From Zonotrichia leucophrys gambelii (Eukaryota > Chordata > Aves > Passeriformes > Passerellidae): a stretch of DNA of 64,000 bases. This document shows, piece after piece, positions 24,452 to 36,618 of the stretch. Location of the stretch: positions 6,448,001 through 6,512,000 of the forward strand of contig NC_088175.1 in assembly GCF_028769735.1 (NCBI RefSeq), read 5' to 3'. How positions within the stretch are numbered: the stretch's first letter is position 1; the number at the start of each line of letters is the position of its first letter. A program made the translations under genes and the position numbers. Under the pieces are notes generated by a model that was given only the letters and a program-made list of their open reading frames with translations, ran no database searches and was not told the DNA's origin.

Positions 24452-25724
24452 ATTGCTGGGACATGGCACAAACCCAGGCCCTTTACCACTGACACGGTGA
24501 ATGTCCTCAACCCTTTGGGCATCTGTCTCCTGCACCAGCTGTCTGAACTTGACATGTTAAGAGCACATTTCCCTCATTAGCCCCAAGATCCAAACCAAGA
24601 TTTCAGTACCAGCAGAAGTTCCTTTGTTTCTCCTCTGAATAAAAAGTGCATTTTATGAGAGGCAATGAGTGCAAACAACCATGGGTGGGCAGAATGTCTG
24701 TTGGAAGCTCGTTCTTCAGCAGAGACAATGCGTTTCTGCATTGCTGCTGGGTCTTTTGATAGGCTTCAGAAAGAGCAGAAGAAAAGGAGTTCTTGGCCCT
24801 TAGTGATAACTGCCTAAGTTTCATTCCTGGAAATATGTGGCATGTATCAGGATGAACACTTACACTCCTTTCAGACACCAGCTTGACATGTTCTGCTGCT
24901 GTGGCTGTTTTGTTGTCTTTTACCCTTCTCCAGGAACAAGTCAAACCCTGGATGTTATTGAAAAGACTAGTGTGCCTTTTCATAATTGATTAATTGAGTA
25001 AGACTTGAAGCTGGTGCTAATGACCTTCACTTACATCCTTTCTATGAACCTGCAGCAACTTCCTTGCTGACATATCTGTCAAAGATGTGTTTATTATTGA
25101 ATAGTGCTTCCTTTGGAAGGATAAAAGAAAGTTTTTCTATCATATCCATTCTTCATGGGAAGTTTCTTTCAAGATCTATCCTTATTTCTGGGTCAGAATT
25201 CCATCTCAGTCAGAAACTTAAATTTTGTCAATTATTAATGTCTTTCCTCCACACATTGAATGCTAGTAAAGCGCTGCCTTATTTCTTGTTTCTCTTCTTA
25301 GTTCAGATTTCTGACAGGATAAGAAATTCCAGGTGTTTTCTGAGGCTCTTTCTGTCAGCAGCTTAATGATCTGGAGATGTTGTCATCTTTGTGTGCAGAC
25401 TGTTCATATAGATGAGAGGCTGTCATGGCCTGTTTTGAGACTGCAGTCAGGACTGCACCCATGATTGGAGAGAATGCCACTAGCTCTTCAGCTAAGTGGG
25501 TGGTAATGTTGGGAAATTTCACCTTCCCTGTCATCTGATGAGCATTCATGTGGTGCTCTTTTCAATTTCATGAGATCCCTGGCCATCCGGGAGCATCTGG
25601 GAATGGTGCTGCACTTGGCAGTGTTCTTGCAATTTTTCTTGGTATGAAGAACTTCCATTACCTCTCTGGGGTAAATATGCAGCCTTCCTCTGGGCTCATG
25701 TTGTGTCAATATACATGTGTGCAA
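24326..25724 (-). other. Run of minus-strand open frames, possible decayed element
   Basis: Four minus-strand open frames follow one another: 24326-24535, 24603-24983 (126 codons), 25355-25549 and 25488-25724, the last two overlapping in different frames. None contains a motif I can name; I looked for a retroviral zinc knuckle, a protease DTG motif and a reverse-transcriptase YxDD motif and found none. The cluster and the direct repeats at its edge would fit a heavily decayed retroelement or retropseudogene. A plus-strand frame (25064-25366) in the same interval weakens the case. This is a weak inference. Confidence 0.15.
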
Positions 25725-27747
25725 CCACTGAAGTAGAAAACCAGCTTATTTAAAAGTAAGATTTTTTTTCTAAGTATGTGTAGAGATTTTCTGCTTGCAG
25801 TGGACATGAAGAAAGACAAAGAATAACCTTTTCCTCTAGACAAAAGAGTGGAAGGGAAAATAATGTAGAAAGAAAAATTACATGGTAGAGAAGAGGATAT
25901 TTTCCCTACTTTGTTCCATGGCATGACTGTATTTGTGTACTACATCAATTTACTGGTAAGTTGCCTCTCTTCCTTTCCAAAATCTGCATGTCAGAAATGC
26001 TAACAGAACTATTAGCACATTGAATGGGCCATCATACTGCTTTTGGGAAAGCATTAGCCAGGGATGCTAAGCCTCACTTCTTGCTTTCAAAGTGTACCAC
26101 ATAAATGAATAGCATTAATCATCACTGTTAGTCATTAGCAAGTAACCAGTTGCAACTACTGGGATCTAGAGGCAATTTTTTTCCTGAACTTGTTTTTCAT
26201 GCTGACATTTGCTTAATTAGTGGCAATAAGGCAGTAATCCTTGCTACTGGGGTCAGAAAAATCTGACACCTGCTGCATCATGGGTATAAATATTTCATAA
26301 AGATTCTATCTTTTCAAGTGATGCCCAGTAGTTCAGGGTTTGACTCTTAGCATGAGGGAGCCATTGTGGACTGCTTGTGTTAATTGTCCTGTTGCTTGCC
26401 GTCTTCCAGTGCCCTTAGGAAACTTGCTTCACTTTAACCCCCGTTTTATGGCTGCCTCCTTTTCTGCATCATAGATAAGAAAGATTTTGTGATGCTTTTC
26501 TGTGCTATGTTTAGAATCTTAAATTCAAGACCTGAATTTCTCAGGCAAATTCAAAGTTAGTCAGGACCTCCCAGGGTCTGTCCCCAGTAAGAACAGAGAA
26601 AGAGGAAGCCACTGCAGTGGTTGAAGGGCTGAGTTATACAAAGGGTTACTAAACTGCCCTGGCACCCACCTTCTTTCTGAGCCAGAAGCAAATTTGAAAA
26701 AGAAACTGCTGTGCATCACTTCCCTAGCAGAACATGCTGCAGACAAAAGGAACCGAAACCACAACTAGAGAATTGGATTTCCCCTGCTTTCTCCAAAATA
26801 AATATTTGTTTGCAACAAAAGCAGCCGGAAGAATGAGACATGCACCTTTGACACTAAAAGCTTGTGTGTTTGTGCCAGCTGCAGTAGAGGTATGATCCTC
26901 CACTGAGTGCTACCTAAGGTCAGGCTGAGCTCCATCTCCCCCAGCTTGTGAATTAACATCTTCAGCTACTTGCACTAAGCAGAGAGAGGAAGAAGGCCCA
27001 GGGAGTCCAGCGGGAATCTATAGCAAGTGAAAAGGAAAATGAGCAGTGGGGCTGCCTCTTGGAGTTGCTCCCTACACTGCTCCTTCCAAAGAGCAGCATC
27101 ATTTCCTCCACAGCCATTGTGCAGCAGCCTCATGTGCTGGCTTTTGGAATGAGCTTCAAAGGGAGGAGATGGGTACAAAAGTATCTGTAGAGGAGCCCAA
27201 GCCCAGCAGGCAGCTCACAGCCATTATCTGGATAAGCAGCTCCAGGAGATGGTTAGCAAAAAGGAGCGGCAGTGAAGGTGAGTTCTTGGGAGTACAAGGA
27301 GTGTATCCACCTCTGGATGCTGCCTTTGAAAGGATCCACGCATCTCTTAGCAGGGCTCATCCTTTAAACAAGCCCAGTACTACAGATCTGTGCTTTGAGC
27401 AGTAGCTTAGCAGTTAGAAGCTTTAACTAGAAAGAGGACAACACCCTTCCCCTCATGGTTTGAGTGGGTTTACACACCAGTTCTCCATTGTCTCAAAGGT
27501 GGCCCAAAAGAATATATTCCTTCTGTGAGTGGTTGGAAAGGCAACAGATTACTAGTAGAGGACATAGCAGAGCACTGTTTCTAGCTGATGGAGTCAGCTG
27601 GAAAAGCCTTTTCTGAACTCTGGAGAGCTGTTCATCAAGCATCCTCATAGGGAGGCTGTGCATGTGACAGATATTCTTGTACTTTGAAAATTGAGTGCCT
27701 CATAACTTGGTTTTTCTTTGTTTTTCTTGTACCTTATGCTTCAAGGT
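25725..27747. other. Non-coding DNA, no gene seen
   Basis: Unique-looking DNA, somewhat GC-richer at 26.55-27.4 kb. A 119-codon plus-strand frame (27046-27405) and an alternative frame in the same stretch both look unconvincing, because they compete for the same bases and neither matches a family I know. Confidence 0.5.
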
Positions 27748-27865
27748 AAATTGACCCTTTAATGGCAAATCTCTGTCTCATATATTTTCTTTATTGCACA
27801 TTTATGTATAAAGGCACAGTAAAGAAAATGTATGGGACAGAGATTTGCCATTAAAGGGTCAATTT
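27748..27865 (+). repeat. 118-bp near-perfect palindrome (long hairpin)
   Basis: Arms 27748-27796 and 27817-27865 pair over 49 consecutive positions with no mismatch and no bulge. The only non-Watson-Crick pairs are three T-G pairs (27778/27835, 27783/27830, 27794/27819). The 20-base interior is partly self-complementary too: 27801-27804 with 27809-27812 closes a TGTA tetraloop. All three irregular pairs are G-U wobbles in a plus-strand RNA but would be A-C mismatches in a minus-strand RNA. Possible identities are a palindromic miniature DNA transposon, an ancient conserved palindromic repeat, a hairpin RNA precursor (microRNA or siRNA type), or a recent inverted duplication. A TA dinucleotide lies at both edges (27747-27748 and 27867-27868) but is not symmetrically placed, so a mariner-type target duplication is unproven. 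Confidence 0.9.
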
Positions 27866-30800
27866 TTAAAAGCAGTTACCACATGAGATTATCTTGAGCA
27901 CCACAATTATGGCCTTTCGCAAGCTGAGGGAAATGTTGTGGTGTCTCATATGGCACCATTTGCTAACACTTAGCCGAAGAGATTTTTATGGCCAGCAAGC
28001 ACTCTAAATTCATACTGTTTAGCTTCACTTTTTTTTTTCTCTTGTCCACTTTTCCAGTTCTCATTTTCAGCTGTTACCTGGCATGAATTTGCACAGAAGA
28101 ACCTCCCCTGTCATCTGAAAGCCAGAAAAATCCATTCAGATTAGGAGACGGAAGGAGATTTAGAAAGAGTCTCTCTTGGATCGTGCTTTTGCCTTCACAA
28201 AAGCCATATTTTTATTATGCCCTTACATAACCTGTCCCCTGTTTCAAATACTGCTTGAAAAAAATCCTCCTTCGTACAAGAACATGACCAGCTGAGTAAA
28301 TAAAAAAACCTGTTGAACTTGTGGATTGTACTTACTGAGGTCCTAACTATTTTGATACATGTGCCTGCATAGCAATACTTTGGAGAGAAATAGTGATATT
28401 GAGACACATGAAAACAGTTGGTAAAGGCTACAAGTTAACCTGAAAGCATATTCCTGGTAACACAGTTAAAGGAAAGGGAGAGGTGCTCAAAGGTAAATTC
28501 AGGTCAGTTGGCATCTTCAAAAACAAGACTTGGATGACTTATAAAACAAAGTCATATGCAGAGAGGGAACAAGTCACAGAAACACCAAATTTACCACAGT
28601 GTCATGAGAGTGGAAAGGAGGAAAAAAAATGACAAAAAAGAACTCAGCAGTAAAATGAATATATTCATGCAGTGTCAGTCTCTCCAGACAAGAAATGGTG
28701 CCAAGCAGAACCGCATCAGCGTGTGGCCGCTTCTTGCACTGACACTAAAAACATCTGTTGAGGTACAGCGTTTATACTGTCTGCCAAACAAGAGTTTTTT
28801 AATCTTAAAACATATGCTGGAAATAGGAAAATTTGGACAAGAACAAAAAGAAAAAAGAGGGGTGGGTGGCCAATAAATTAAAAGTGAGAAGTGGGGAAGG
28901 ACAGATTTGAGACAATGTTTTCCACATAGTGCATCACAGTTAACTCAAGTCATCTCAGGTCACCAAGGAAAGCAAAGCTCATGAAGAAATTCTCGGATTG
29001 CTCAGAGAAGTTGAAGGAAACAGAGTGGTGCTCTTCATGTCAGGCTTCATCCTTTAAAATTTGGGTTTTGAACAGTTAACCATAAAACACAGGTTTTAAC
29101 AAAGGTTTGGGAATACGTCTAATTTGAGATGCAAGAACTGATGCTGACAACAATACTCTTATTTTTCAGGCATGCATATCTCACATTTTTTGCAGAAAGG
29201 ATGTATTTAAGCTCCGCTGCTGAGCCAGAGCCTAATATTGGCTCTTCAGAAATTGTGCCTCCAGCCTATTTGGCTAAACGCTTATCAAGTAAATTGTGGA
29301 TACATACAATGAGTAAATTATTTAAAGATTATCACCTTTACATTTATATCTCTGGTTGAAGAAGCTAGAATGCAGAATTCAGAAATATTTCAGTGAGAAT
29401 AATTGTCAGATATGACCGAAGAAGTTATTCAAATATTTCTAGGATATTTTTCAAATAAAGTCCCTAAGTATTCCTTATGATAAAATACTCTCATAGAAGG
29501 CAGCTTATTTTCATTTCTGAAATAAACTATATATTTTAAAGTACATTATTTGGTGAAGATATGTAAGTGATCCATTTCCCAAATATCATAATCATGTATG
29601 AATAGAAGATTTGATTTTGTGTCACAGACCCTCTGAAGTCAAGAAATTCTTTCATTCAAGTGAGTGTCTTTTTGATACCATTTCAGGTTTACAATATGTG
29701 GTACGTGTCTCAAGACAGAAACAGACAATGAACCCTCTTCTATACAATTTTCCACTCAAATAATTCCATGTGAATTGTGCTTTTAAAAGAGAAAATGCGC
29801 CTAGAGTAAAATGCAGGCCCCTAGAAATCAAAGAGGAAACTCCCACTCTCCAACAGATTTGAGATTTCAACTCTAGAATACTTGACTTTCAAGTACAAAA
29901 GATTTATGCTCAGTGAATCACTGGATATGGTAAATTTCATGTTTTCAAAATCTACATAAAATTAATTGTGCTGTATATCTTTCAAGATTTGCTTTATTTT
30001 ATTTTTGTTCCATTTATTAAATGTTATATTTCTGAAAAACACCATAAAATATTCAGATGAATGGATTATACACATCATGGCTTACAGAAGTTTTTGTTCC
30101 TTCTAATATGTCAAATGGGAAAATTTAGACTTTGGATTGTGGTAGATTACACCTACTGTAGACAATTTATTTCTGGGATATAAAACATTTTGGAAAATAT
30201 TAAAATCCAATTCTAAAATGAGTTGATGAGATGAAATGGGAGAGGTTTCCTGAGGGCAACACTCAGAGCTACAAAAATTTCTGCCTATTTGATAATTTTT
30301 GTCTTTGACTGAGTTCTATATATTAGGTCAGTATGTAGCTGAGTTTTATTTCACTTGTAAAAATACAGAGGTTTTGTGTGCCCAGATAACAGTTATTTTC
30401 AAATGTTTTTGCTTCTTCCTGAATCCTAAGAGAATATTTTCTATGACCATCAGAAAGCAAAAGACAGTTTAAGCCTATGGATATCTCTCCCTTTGTTGTC
30501 AATGCATCACAGTTGGAAAAGCTGCAATTAGCGCAGGCACTGATGAAAAATCTCATTGGTTCTTCTGTTTAAATGCTAGTAAACAATTGCAGTTATTTCT
30601 TCAGGATTGGAAGACAACAACATTTTGAAAGACCACTAGGATATAAAGTATTCTAGGCTGAATTTTCAAATCAGATAATTTCTTAAAAGTTTAAGATCAT
30701 TCTGAGGTTTCAGAGCTTTTTTCCCTCCCAGCAGGAGACTTTCCAGTGATCTGCAACAAGTGGCAACATAGACCACGTGGAAATGCATCTTGCAATATCC

Positions 30801-33037
30801 TTCTTCCAGTGAATGTTAAGTTTCTTGTGAGACCAAAGGTTTGGCTGAATCTTTGGTATATTTTAACACATCCTTACTTTTAGGTCTGTGAACTAAATTT
30901 GCAGATTATTTCCACTTTAATTTTCATTCTTATTTCTCAGAGAAATCCGACTAACCCCTTCTTCCTTGCTCAACATCTGTTTGTCTTCTTTGGTGAGAAT
31001 CTGCACACTGCTCATTGCAATATGGAAGCCTGAGCTGCCAGTGAAATTTTGGTGACTAATAACTGTTGACCTCATGTTCAGAAAAAATTCATACATAGTG
31101 GATTAAATAAATGCATATATTAACATGTGATTAGAAAATTCATCCTCTGCTACTTGTCTGGGCTCAATTGACGATAATCAATGACTGATTTAGGTCTTGG
31201 ATTCTATAAAAAAGCCCCAAAACTCCCAACTGGTGACATTTGCATTTTCTTCAAAACTTTAGACAACATAAAGAAAAGCAGTTTAAGGTTTCACCAAACT
31301 GTTGAGTTTTGAAAAAACATTTTCCCCCTTAATTTGAACCATAATTTTCTCAAAGAAAATTAAATTAAAAAACCAACTAACATGTTTTTGTAATTAAACA
31401 GAGTATTGAGCTATGCAAACAATAAAGATCCTTGTTTGAAATTAATTCTTGTCCTGCTTCTGGGATTACCAGGGGAATAAAATTATAGCAAAACAAAACA
31501 GAAAAACCTGCTACAGCCTAGAACTTGCACTTTACCAGAAGCAAAAGGAAATTTAGACTCAATAGTTTAGAGTTCTGTTCTGTCTCCAGAACGCATGATT
31601 TGTTATAAATTTGACAATAAGAAAAATCTCATCACTCCTGTCATCAGAAGACAAAGCTGTACCTCTAATTTTTATTCTTTACAGCTCACTTGTTTACTTT
31701 TCTTCCTCTGTACTGAAGGGACATATTGAGGTGATTCTCAGGAATGTGAACATAAGAACAGTGCATCAAGTCAAGAGATAGTAATTGTCTACATTTTAGA
31801 GGAAAAGTTTCCTCCTAGGGCAGGAAGCTTGCCTGGAAGTAGGAAAGGTCTCATAGAAAAGTCTGAAAACCTTTAGGTTGACTGTATTCTTCTTTTATAT
31901 TTATTTGAAAATAAAAAAGAAACAAAAAAACTCACCAACTAAACCACAAGAGGCAAAATCTGACCTGTGATACTGTGTTTAAAAACCCCAGAAGCTGTTT
32001 TTAGAAACAGGTCATATTTCCATGAACAAACATTGCTTGTCAATTAACATAGTGAAACACTCAAATTGGCTTCAGAAGGTTAAGTCTTGCAGGATATCAT
32101 GGTATTAAATATATCAGTTTTGGGGTCTCAGTCTTCTGAGGGTGTCTGTGTGCTGTAACTACCCATCAATCCTTTGCTCTGTTGAAATCTAACCATCTGG
32201 TTTGTGTTGAGCATCTTGAATAAGCTACTGCTCCCCTTGTTCTTTGTGTACAGAGCTGCCTTTTGGAACACAATATTTGGTCAAGTTCCTTGGCCCACAG
32301 ATTTCTTCTTCTTATCCAGTTGTCCTGCCCCAAGTGCCCCAGTTGTGCTTGGGCTCTCAAGAGTCCAAAGTCAACATTGTGGAGGCATGGGCATGCTGAG
32401 TTTGTGGTTGAGGGCACATCCAAATGTTGCTACATCCCAGATTTGGTTCAAATACTTAGCATAGCCCATTTATTCTAATTAAATAAATGATATTTCTCCA
32501 AAGGAAAGAAGAATGGGGAGAGAAAATGAGCAGGGATCAACTGAAGTGTTCCCTGTGTCAAAAAACATGAGCATTCCTGTAACATTACACTGACTCTGTC
32601 ACCAGGGACACAGCGGCCCAGTTTCAAGTTTTTGCTCAATGCTCCAAGAGTCCCAAGTCACAAAGCTGTGCCCATGACTTAATACTGCCAGCATTAAGCA
32701 GATTTTCTGGGGAAAATTTTCAAGTACTTTTTTTTTTTTTTAATAATGTTTTCTTCAAGTTGAAAAGTCATATTGCCTCCCTAAGGGCCAGAGGCTAACA
32801 CGTGGAATAGATATCAATGAATTGTTTTCATCCTACAAGCTAATGACCAGGTCAAAATTCCTTTAGTCTCTTCCTTCTCGATTGGGGAGTTTTAAAAATA
32901 AAATTTCTTTGCTATGCCACCTATTAGCTAAATGGTTTGTTGACCATTTTTATAAAGTACATGTACACATTTTAAATGCTTAAAAATGTGTCAGAATGTT
33001 GATTTATCTTGTTACTTTATTAATTTTTTTGTTCCAG
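27866..33037. other. AT-rich non-coding DNA, no gene seen
   Basis: Long AT-rich stretch with short, mutually overlapping open frames. The plus-strand frame at 29129-29359 starts near an acceptor-like TTTTTCAG but shows no known domain. A T14 run lies at about 32728-32741. No known transposon recognised. Confidence 0.6.
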
Positions 33038-33112
33038 CTTCCATTTCTTCGGGCTGGCATTCAACGATATAAATTTTCAGCGAATGCGTATGGTTATTTT
33101 ATATCCTTTTAA
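33038..33112 (+). other. CpG-retaining segment behind a strong splice-acceptor-like site
   Basis: A pyrimidine-rich stretch ending TTCCAG (AG at 33036-33037) looks like a good 3' splice site. The next 75 bp can be read as 24 codons (LPFLRAGIQRYK at the start) to a TAA at 33110-33112. A second frame is open from 33039 for 35 codons. Four CpGs fall within 39 bp (33050-33088) in otherwise CpG-poor DNA, which suggests either constraint or a young insertion. I recognise no protein. It could be a terminal exon, a conserved non-coding element, or chance. It ends about 90 bp before the LTR described next. Confidence 0.2.
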
Positions 33113-33570
33113 GACAGGGGATTTTGCTGTATCACTCACTACATAATAAAATAAATGGAGGAAAACTTCTCAGAGCGCGCACTGCCAATTTATCCTAGAA
33201 TGTCTCGGCTTGTACTGGCGCGCGGCCTGACCACTGCAGCAGCACGGCGCGCTCCGGCCGCGCCGCTCCATCGCCAGCTTGCTGTGTGGCCCTGGGCAAA
33301 TAAATGAGCCAGCCTCGGTTTTCCTTGCTCCAAAGAATGGCAGAGCTCATCTGCAGCACTGGAAGAACGAGACTTGCGAGGGTGGAATGAGCGAGCAGCG
33401 CTTTGATCCTGCAGCCGGGTACGGGGCAGCCCAGCCAGGCTGGCTGTGCCAGCTGGGCCCCGGCAGGATGGGCAGGATTCACTCTGGGAACCCTCCTGCT
33501 CTACTGCCGGCCACGGGCTGTGTACAAGTCATGAACAGGACAGGACTGCTAGGAACGTGCCTTGAGCTGC

Positions 33571-33576
33571 TTTATT
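33571..33576 (-). promoter_or_regulatory. AATAAA polyadenylation signal inside the LTR
   Basis: On the minus strand AATAAA lies about 95-100 bases downstream of the LTR TATA box, the spacing expected for a short R region. The sequence after it reaches a CA dinucleotide within about 15 bases, a usual cleavage position. Confidence 0.5.
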
Positions 33577-33670
33577 TTCCAGCATCAGTCTCATTACGTG
33601 GTTATGACAATGGGAAGATGCCACCAGCTCACATCCCTGGCAGCAGACCAAGAACTTCATGATACAACTA

Positions 33671-33693
33671 AATTTATAAGTTTTCTGACCAAT
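33671..33693 (-). promoter_or_regulatory. LTR core promoter: inverted CCAAT box plus TATA box
   Basis: On the minus strand ATTGG (33689-33693) is followed 10 bases later by TATAAATT (33671-33678), which puts transcription initiation near 33645. Transcription would run leftward, toward the CpG-retaining segment at 33038-33112. Confidence 0.5.
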
Positions 33694-34108
33694 CACACAA
33701 AGCAAAAGCATATTGACAGCAGTTCTACCCAACCACTGTAAGCACATGTACCTTTGTTAAAACAATGCTTGCTTATTTCAAAGAAAATACCTGTTTGTAA
33801 GCCTTAAAACACAATGCACAGAGCTCCATTATTAAGCTTAAAGTTTCCTAATATCTTGCTAGATAAACTTTTCTGTAGCTTAGGGAGTTACTCTAGACAA
33901 GCATTAATACACAGACCATTGTTCTATTTGCCCTTGCTTTTCTACATTTTACATAATTTTTCTCCTGACCTATCTCGTGGCTACAGCTTAGCTCTAATCA
34001 CAGTTCTGCTCTCTCTGAGGCCTGCCTTTTGCAGCTTTCCCAAAACCCTCTGATTTTATGGATTCCCACACTGCTGAAGCCATGGCTGGGTTCCCTGACT
34101 CCATAGAG

Positions 34109-36575
34109 CTCTTCCTGACTGTTTCATAAGTTAAATGAACCCCAGTAAAGTAACTTTTTATGATACTGTGAATATATTAAAATGTTTAAAACTATAATAG
34201 AAAAGCACACTTTATGAGTATTGTTAACAATTTCACTATTATGAAGAGAGTGTTTCCACCTATTCTAGTATTTCACACTACTTTCAAATAGACAGGCAGA
34301 TCATATCTGTGTTACAATATTAACAATATTAGGGTCCAAAACTTAATTCAACTCCTTTATTACTTTTGCAAAGTGCACACTTGCATTTGCCCCATAGTGT
34401 GGTGACTTGGATCTGCACATAATATTAAACCAGTTTTCTTAGATCACTAAGTCACAACAAATGAAGAACAGAAATAAAACAGTAAATTTCAGCAAGAATG
34501 TAATTTTTGAAGTGTTAAAAGCCTAGAGAAAATTTCTGCCTGGATTTTCAAATTTTTTTTAGAGATAACCTAAATTTTGTCCATATATTTAAGCATTGTC
34601 TATTTAATGCAGGGAAATTTCTTAATCTCTAGTGTAAGAAAGTCACTTTCTACTTTTCCTTCCTCCTCTTTTGCTTTTTTTAAAATTACTTTTTCCTCTC
34701 TTTTCAATTTTCTTTTTTTTTTTTTTAAGGAATTGTTTTCTGAACAAAAAGAAAGATATTTCTAAAGCGCATTCCTAATACACTCATTAAAAAAGATAAA
34801 CTATTAATACTTTTGGCTTTTCCCACCCCAAGAAAGAATAATGGTGCAGGTCGGGATCTGCTACAATTGATTTTATATTTTAGAAGATTTAATCTGCAGG
34901 GATGAGTTAATATTTCCAGGGAGTGGCATCTCAATACTCGTTAATATGTCTCCCTCTTATAAATATGATCTCAGATGGTTGAAAACAAAGTTTGAATACT
35001 AAGGCAGTTAATTAGTTTGGCTCCAAAAGGCACCAAATAATATCTCCTTCAAAACAATCTCTAAGTGGATGAGGTTCTTGGAAATACTATGACATACACC
35101 GTAATAGTTGGTTGTAAACATAGATCTGGAGCCTTGTTCCTGACAAAAACAGAAGATGCTAGAACAAAACAAATTACTCCTGTACATGCCATTGTTGCTT
35201 CCTGGAAGGATAATTTCTGCTTTTTTGAATATGGATATTCGCCCTTTATAGCCATAGAATAGGGGTGTGCAAACTCTGTAATACATTTAGACTGGTGTAA
35301 AACCAAATCAGGACTAGAATCTGAACCTGAATTCAGAATTACAAAATCTAGCATAATGTTATAATTCCAGAATTTAAACAGCCAACTGGCAGAAAACTTT
35401 CTCTGTGACCAGGTATAAGTAACACCTTTTGCCTAAAAGGCAATAGTCAGTTTTTGTGTCTTGCTTTAATGTATTGTAGAAGGAGCCAGAACTACAAAAA
35501 TACCTTCATTTTTTTGCTGAGAGGATCTTACTTGATAAAGAAAATCCGTATCTCAACATGTTTGTGAAATTAACTTTTCACTGACACTTGATTTCAATGT
35601 CTGAGTAAAGGGACTTCAGTAGTGCCAGTGGGTAGGGAAGCAGAATAGAGAAGGAGCCATCAGAGAGACTTGAGACAAAGCCAAGTTCTAGGAAAAATAT
35701 GCACTAGTACGGCTCATTGTAATTTAAGTTAATACAAGAGAAACCCAAGAGAGAGGTATATTTGGAATCACACCCACAGCACTCATTCTTTTTGGAGTGG
35801 GATGAGAACTTATGTACTAGTATTGTCCTGTTCTTGATATTAACTCAAAAAGCTGTAGCATAAATATCAAAATTTCTGAAAAAAAATAGCTGCATCTATA
35901 TATTCTATGGAAGACTGTTAAATACTGGTGTTGTCTGTTTAAATTATTAGGTATCATCACAGATTAATCTATTTTTAATGTGGGACTTGGAAAAATTCAA
36001 AGAAATCTTACATTTTGTGTATAAAGGACACACACAAAGTCCAAGTCTCTTTTCTTTGGCACATCTGCAACTTTAATATGTCTCGTGCAGTTTTTGAAAT
36101 GTTTTTATGAGAAAATATAAAATGTGTATTCTTATATGTCAAGGACCATATAAACTCATTTGTGAAGTCACACGGGCTTCACTTTGCCCTCTGACACAGT
36201 CTTTGATTCCTTTGTGTTTGGAAGATCTGAACCCATCTGTTTTAACCAGCAGAAGGAGAACAAATGAAGCAGTGTTTCAACAACTGAAAACCATCACAAG
36301 AGACACAGATCAGCTTAGACTAGAACTAAACCAATGTCAGAAATATCACCACCACAACCTTCCAGTCCTTTAACTGGTACTTATCTGACCAATAATGGCT
36401 GAAAGCCATCTATCATTGCTTAAACTACATGATGATAAAACCAGAGTCTGGAAAATATCATTACTTGATCTATTTGGTAAACTTTCAAATATTTCTTTTA
36501 GAAGATTTGCCAGGCAAACAGCATAGTATAAAATTTAGTTTTATTTAATTTGTGTTTTATTGCTTTTAAATTTAG
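34109..36575. other. AT-rich non-coding DNA, no gene seen
   Basis: Unique AT-rich DNA with a T14 run at about 34713-34726. Three open frames (92, 97 and 65 codons) overlap at 35.0-35.35 kb on both strands. None has a recognisable domain. Confidence 0.6.
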
Positions 36576-36618
36576 CTTGCAAAAAAGGACATGATTAAAG
36601 AGCTACAGCTGAGTGAAG
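36576..36618 (+). other. Possible 43-nt internal exon
   Basis: A T-rich stretch ending TTTAG (AG at 36574-36575) precedes 43 bases that read LAKKDMIKELQLSE plus one base. A GT at 36619-36620 follows, in the context GAAG/GTACAA. Only one of the three forward frames is open through the segment, and it gives a charged, leucine-spaced peptide of coiled-coil type. The donor match is mediocre (no G at +5). If real, this window would lie inside a gene with very long introns. I cannot name the gene, and a match by chance is quite possible. Confidence 0.15.

Larger units (their letters stand above)
33201..34103 (-). mobile_element. Solo LTR of an avian endogenous retrovirus, minus orientation
   Basis: Read on the minus strand, this 903-bp block starts TGGAGTCAGG, ends CCGAGACA, and has LTR-type TG...CA ends. 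It is flanked by near-identical 5-bp sequences, TAGAA (33196-33200) and TAGAG (34104-34108), consistent with a target-site duplication carrying one change. The internal order is that of a retroviral LTR: an inverted CCAAT box (33689-33693), TATAAATT 10 bases downstream (33671-33678), and AATAAA about 100 bases further on (33571-33576). These imply U3 of roughly 460 bp, R of about 95 bp and a GC- and CpG-rich U5 of about 350 bp. The wording resembles songbird LTRs I remember, but the family name needs a repeat-library search. No gag, pol or env frame and no second LTR is seen, so it is a solo LTR. The 127-codon open frame at 33279-33662 lies inside it and is not a gene. Confidence 0.65.

Noticed and set aside
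27157..27292. Alternative frame ending ...YLDKQLQEMVSKKERQ before a GTGAGT donor-like site
   Set aside because: The peptide looks coiled-coil-like, but the stop codon precedes the donor and a longer competing frame covers the same bases. Too weak to call.
33279..33662. 127-codon plus-strand frame in CpG-rich DNA, possible gene with CpG-island promoter
   Set aside because: It lies wholly inside the LTR-like block. CpG richness and openness are explained by the LTR U5.
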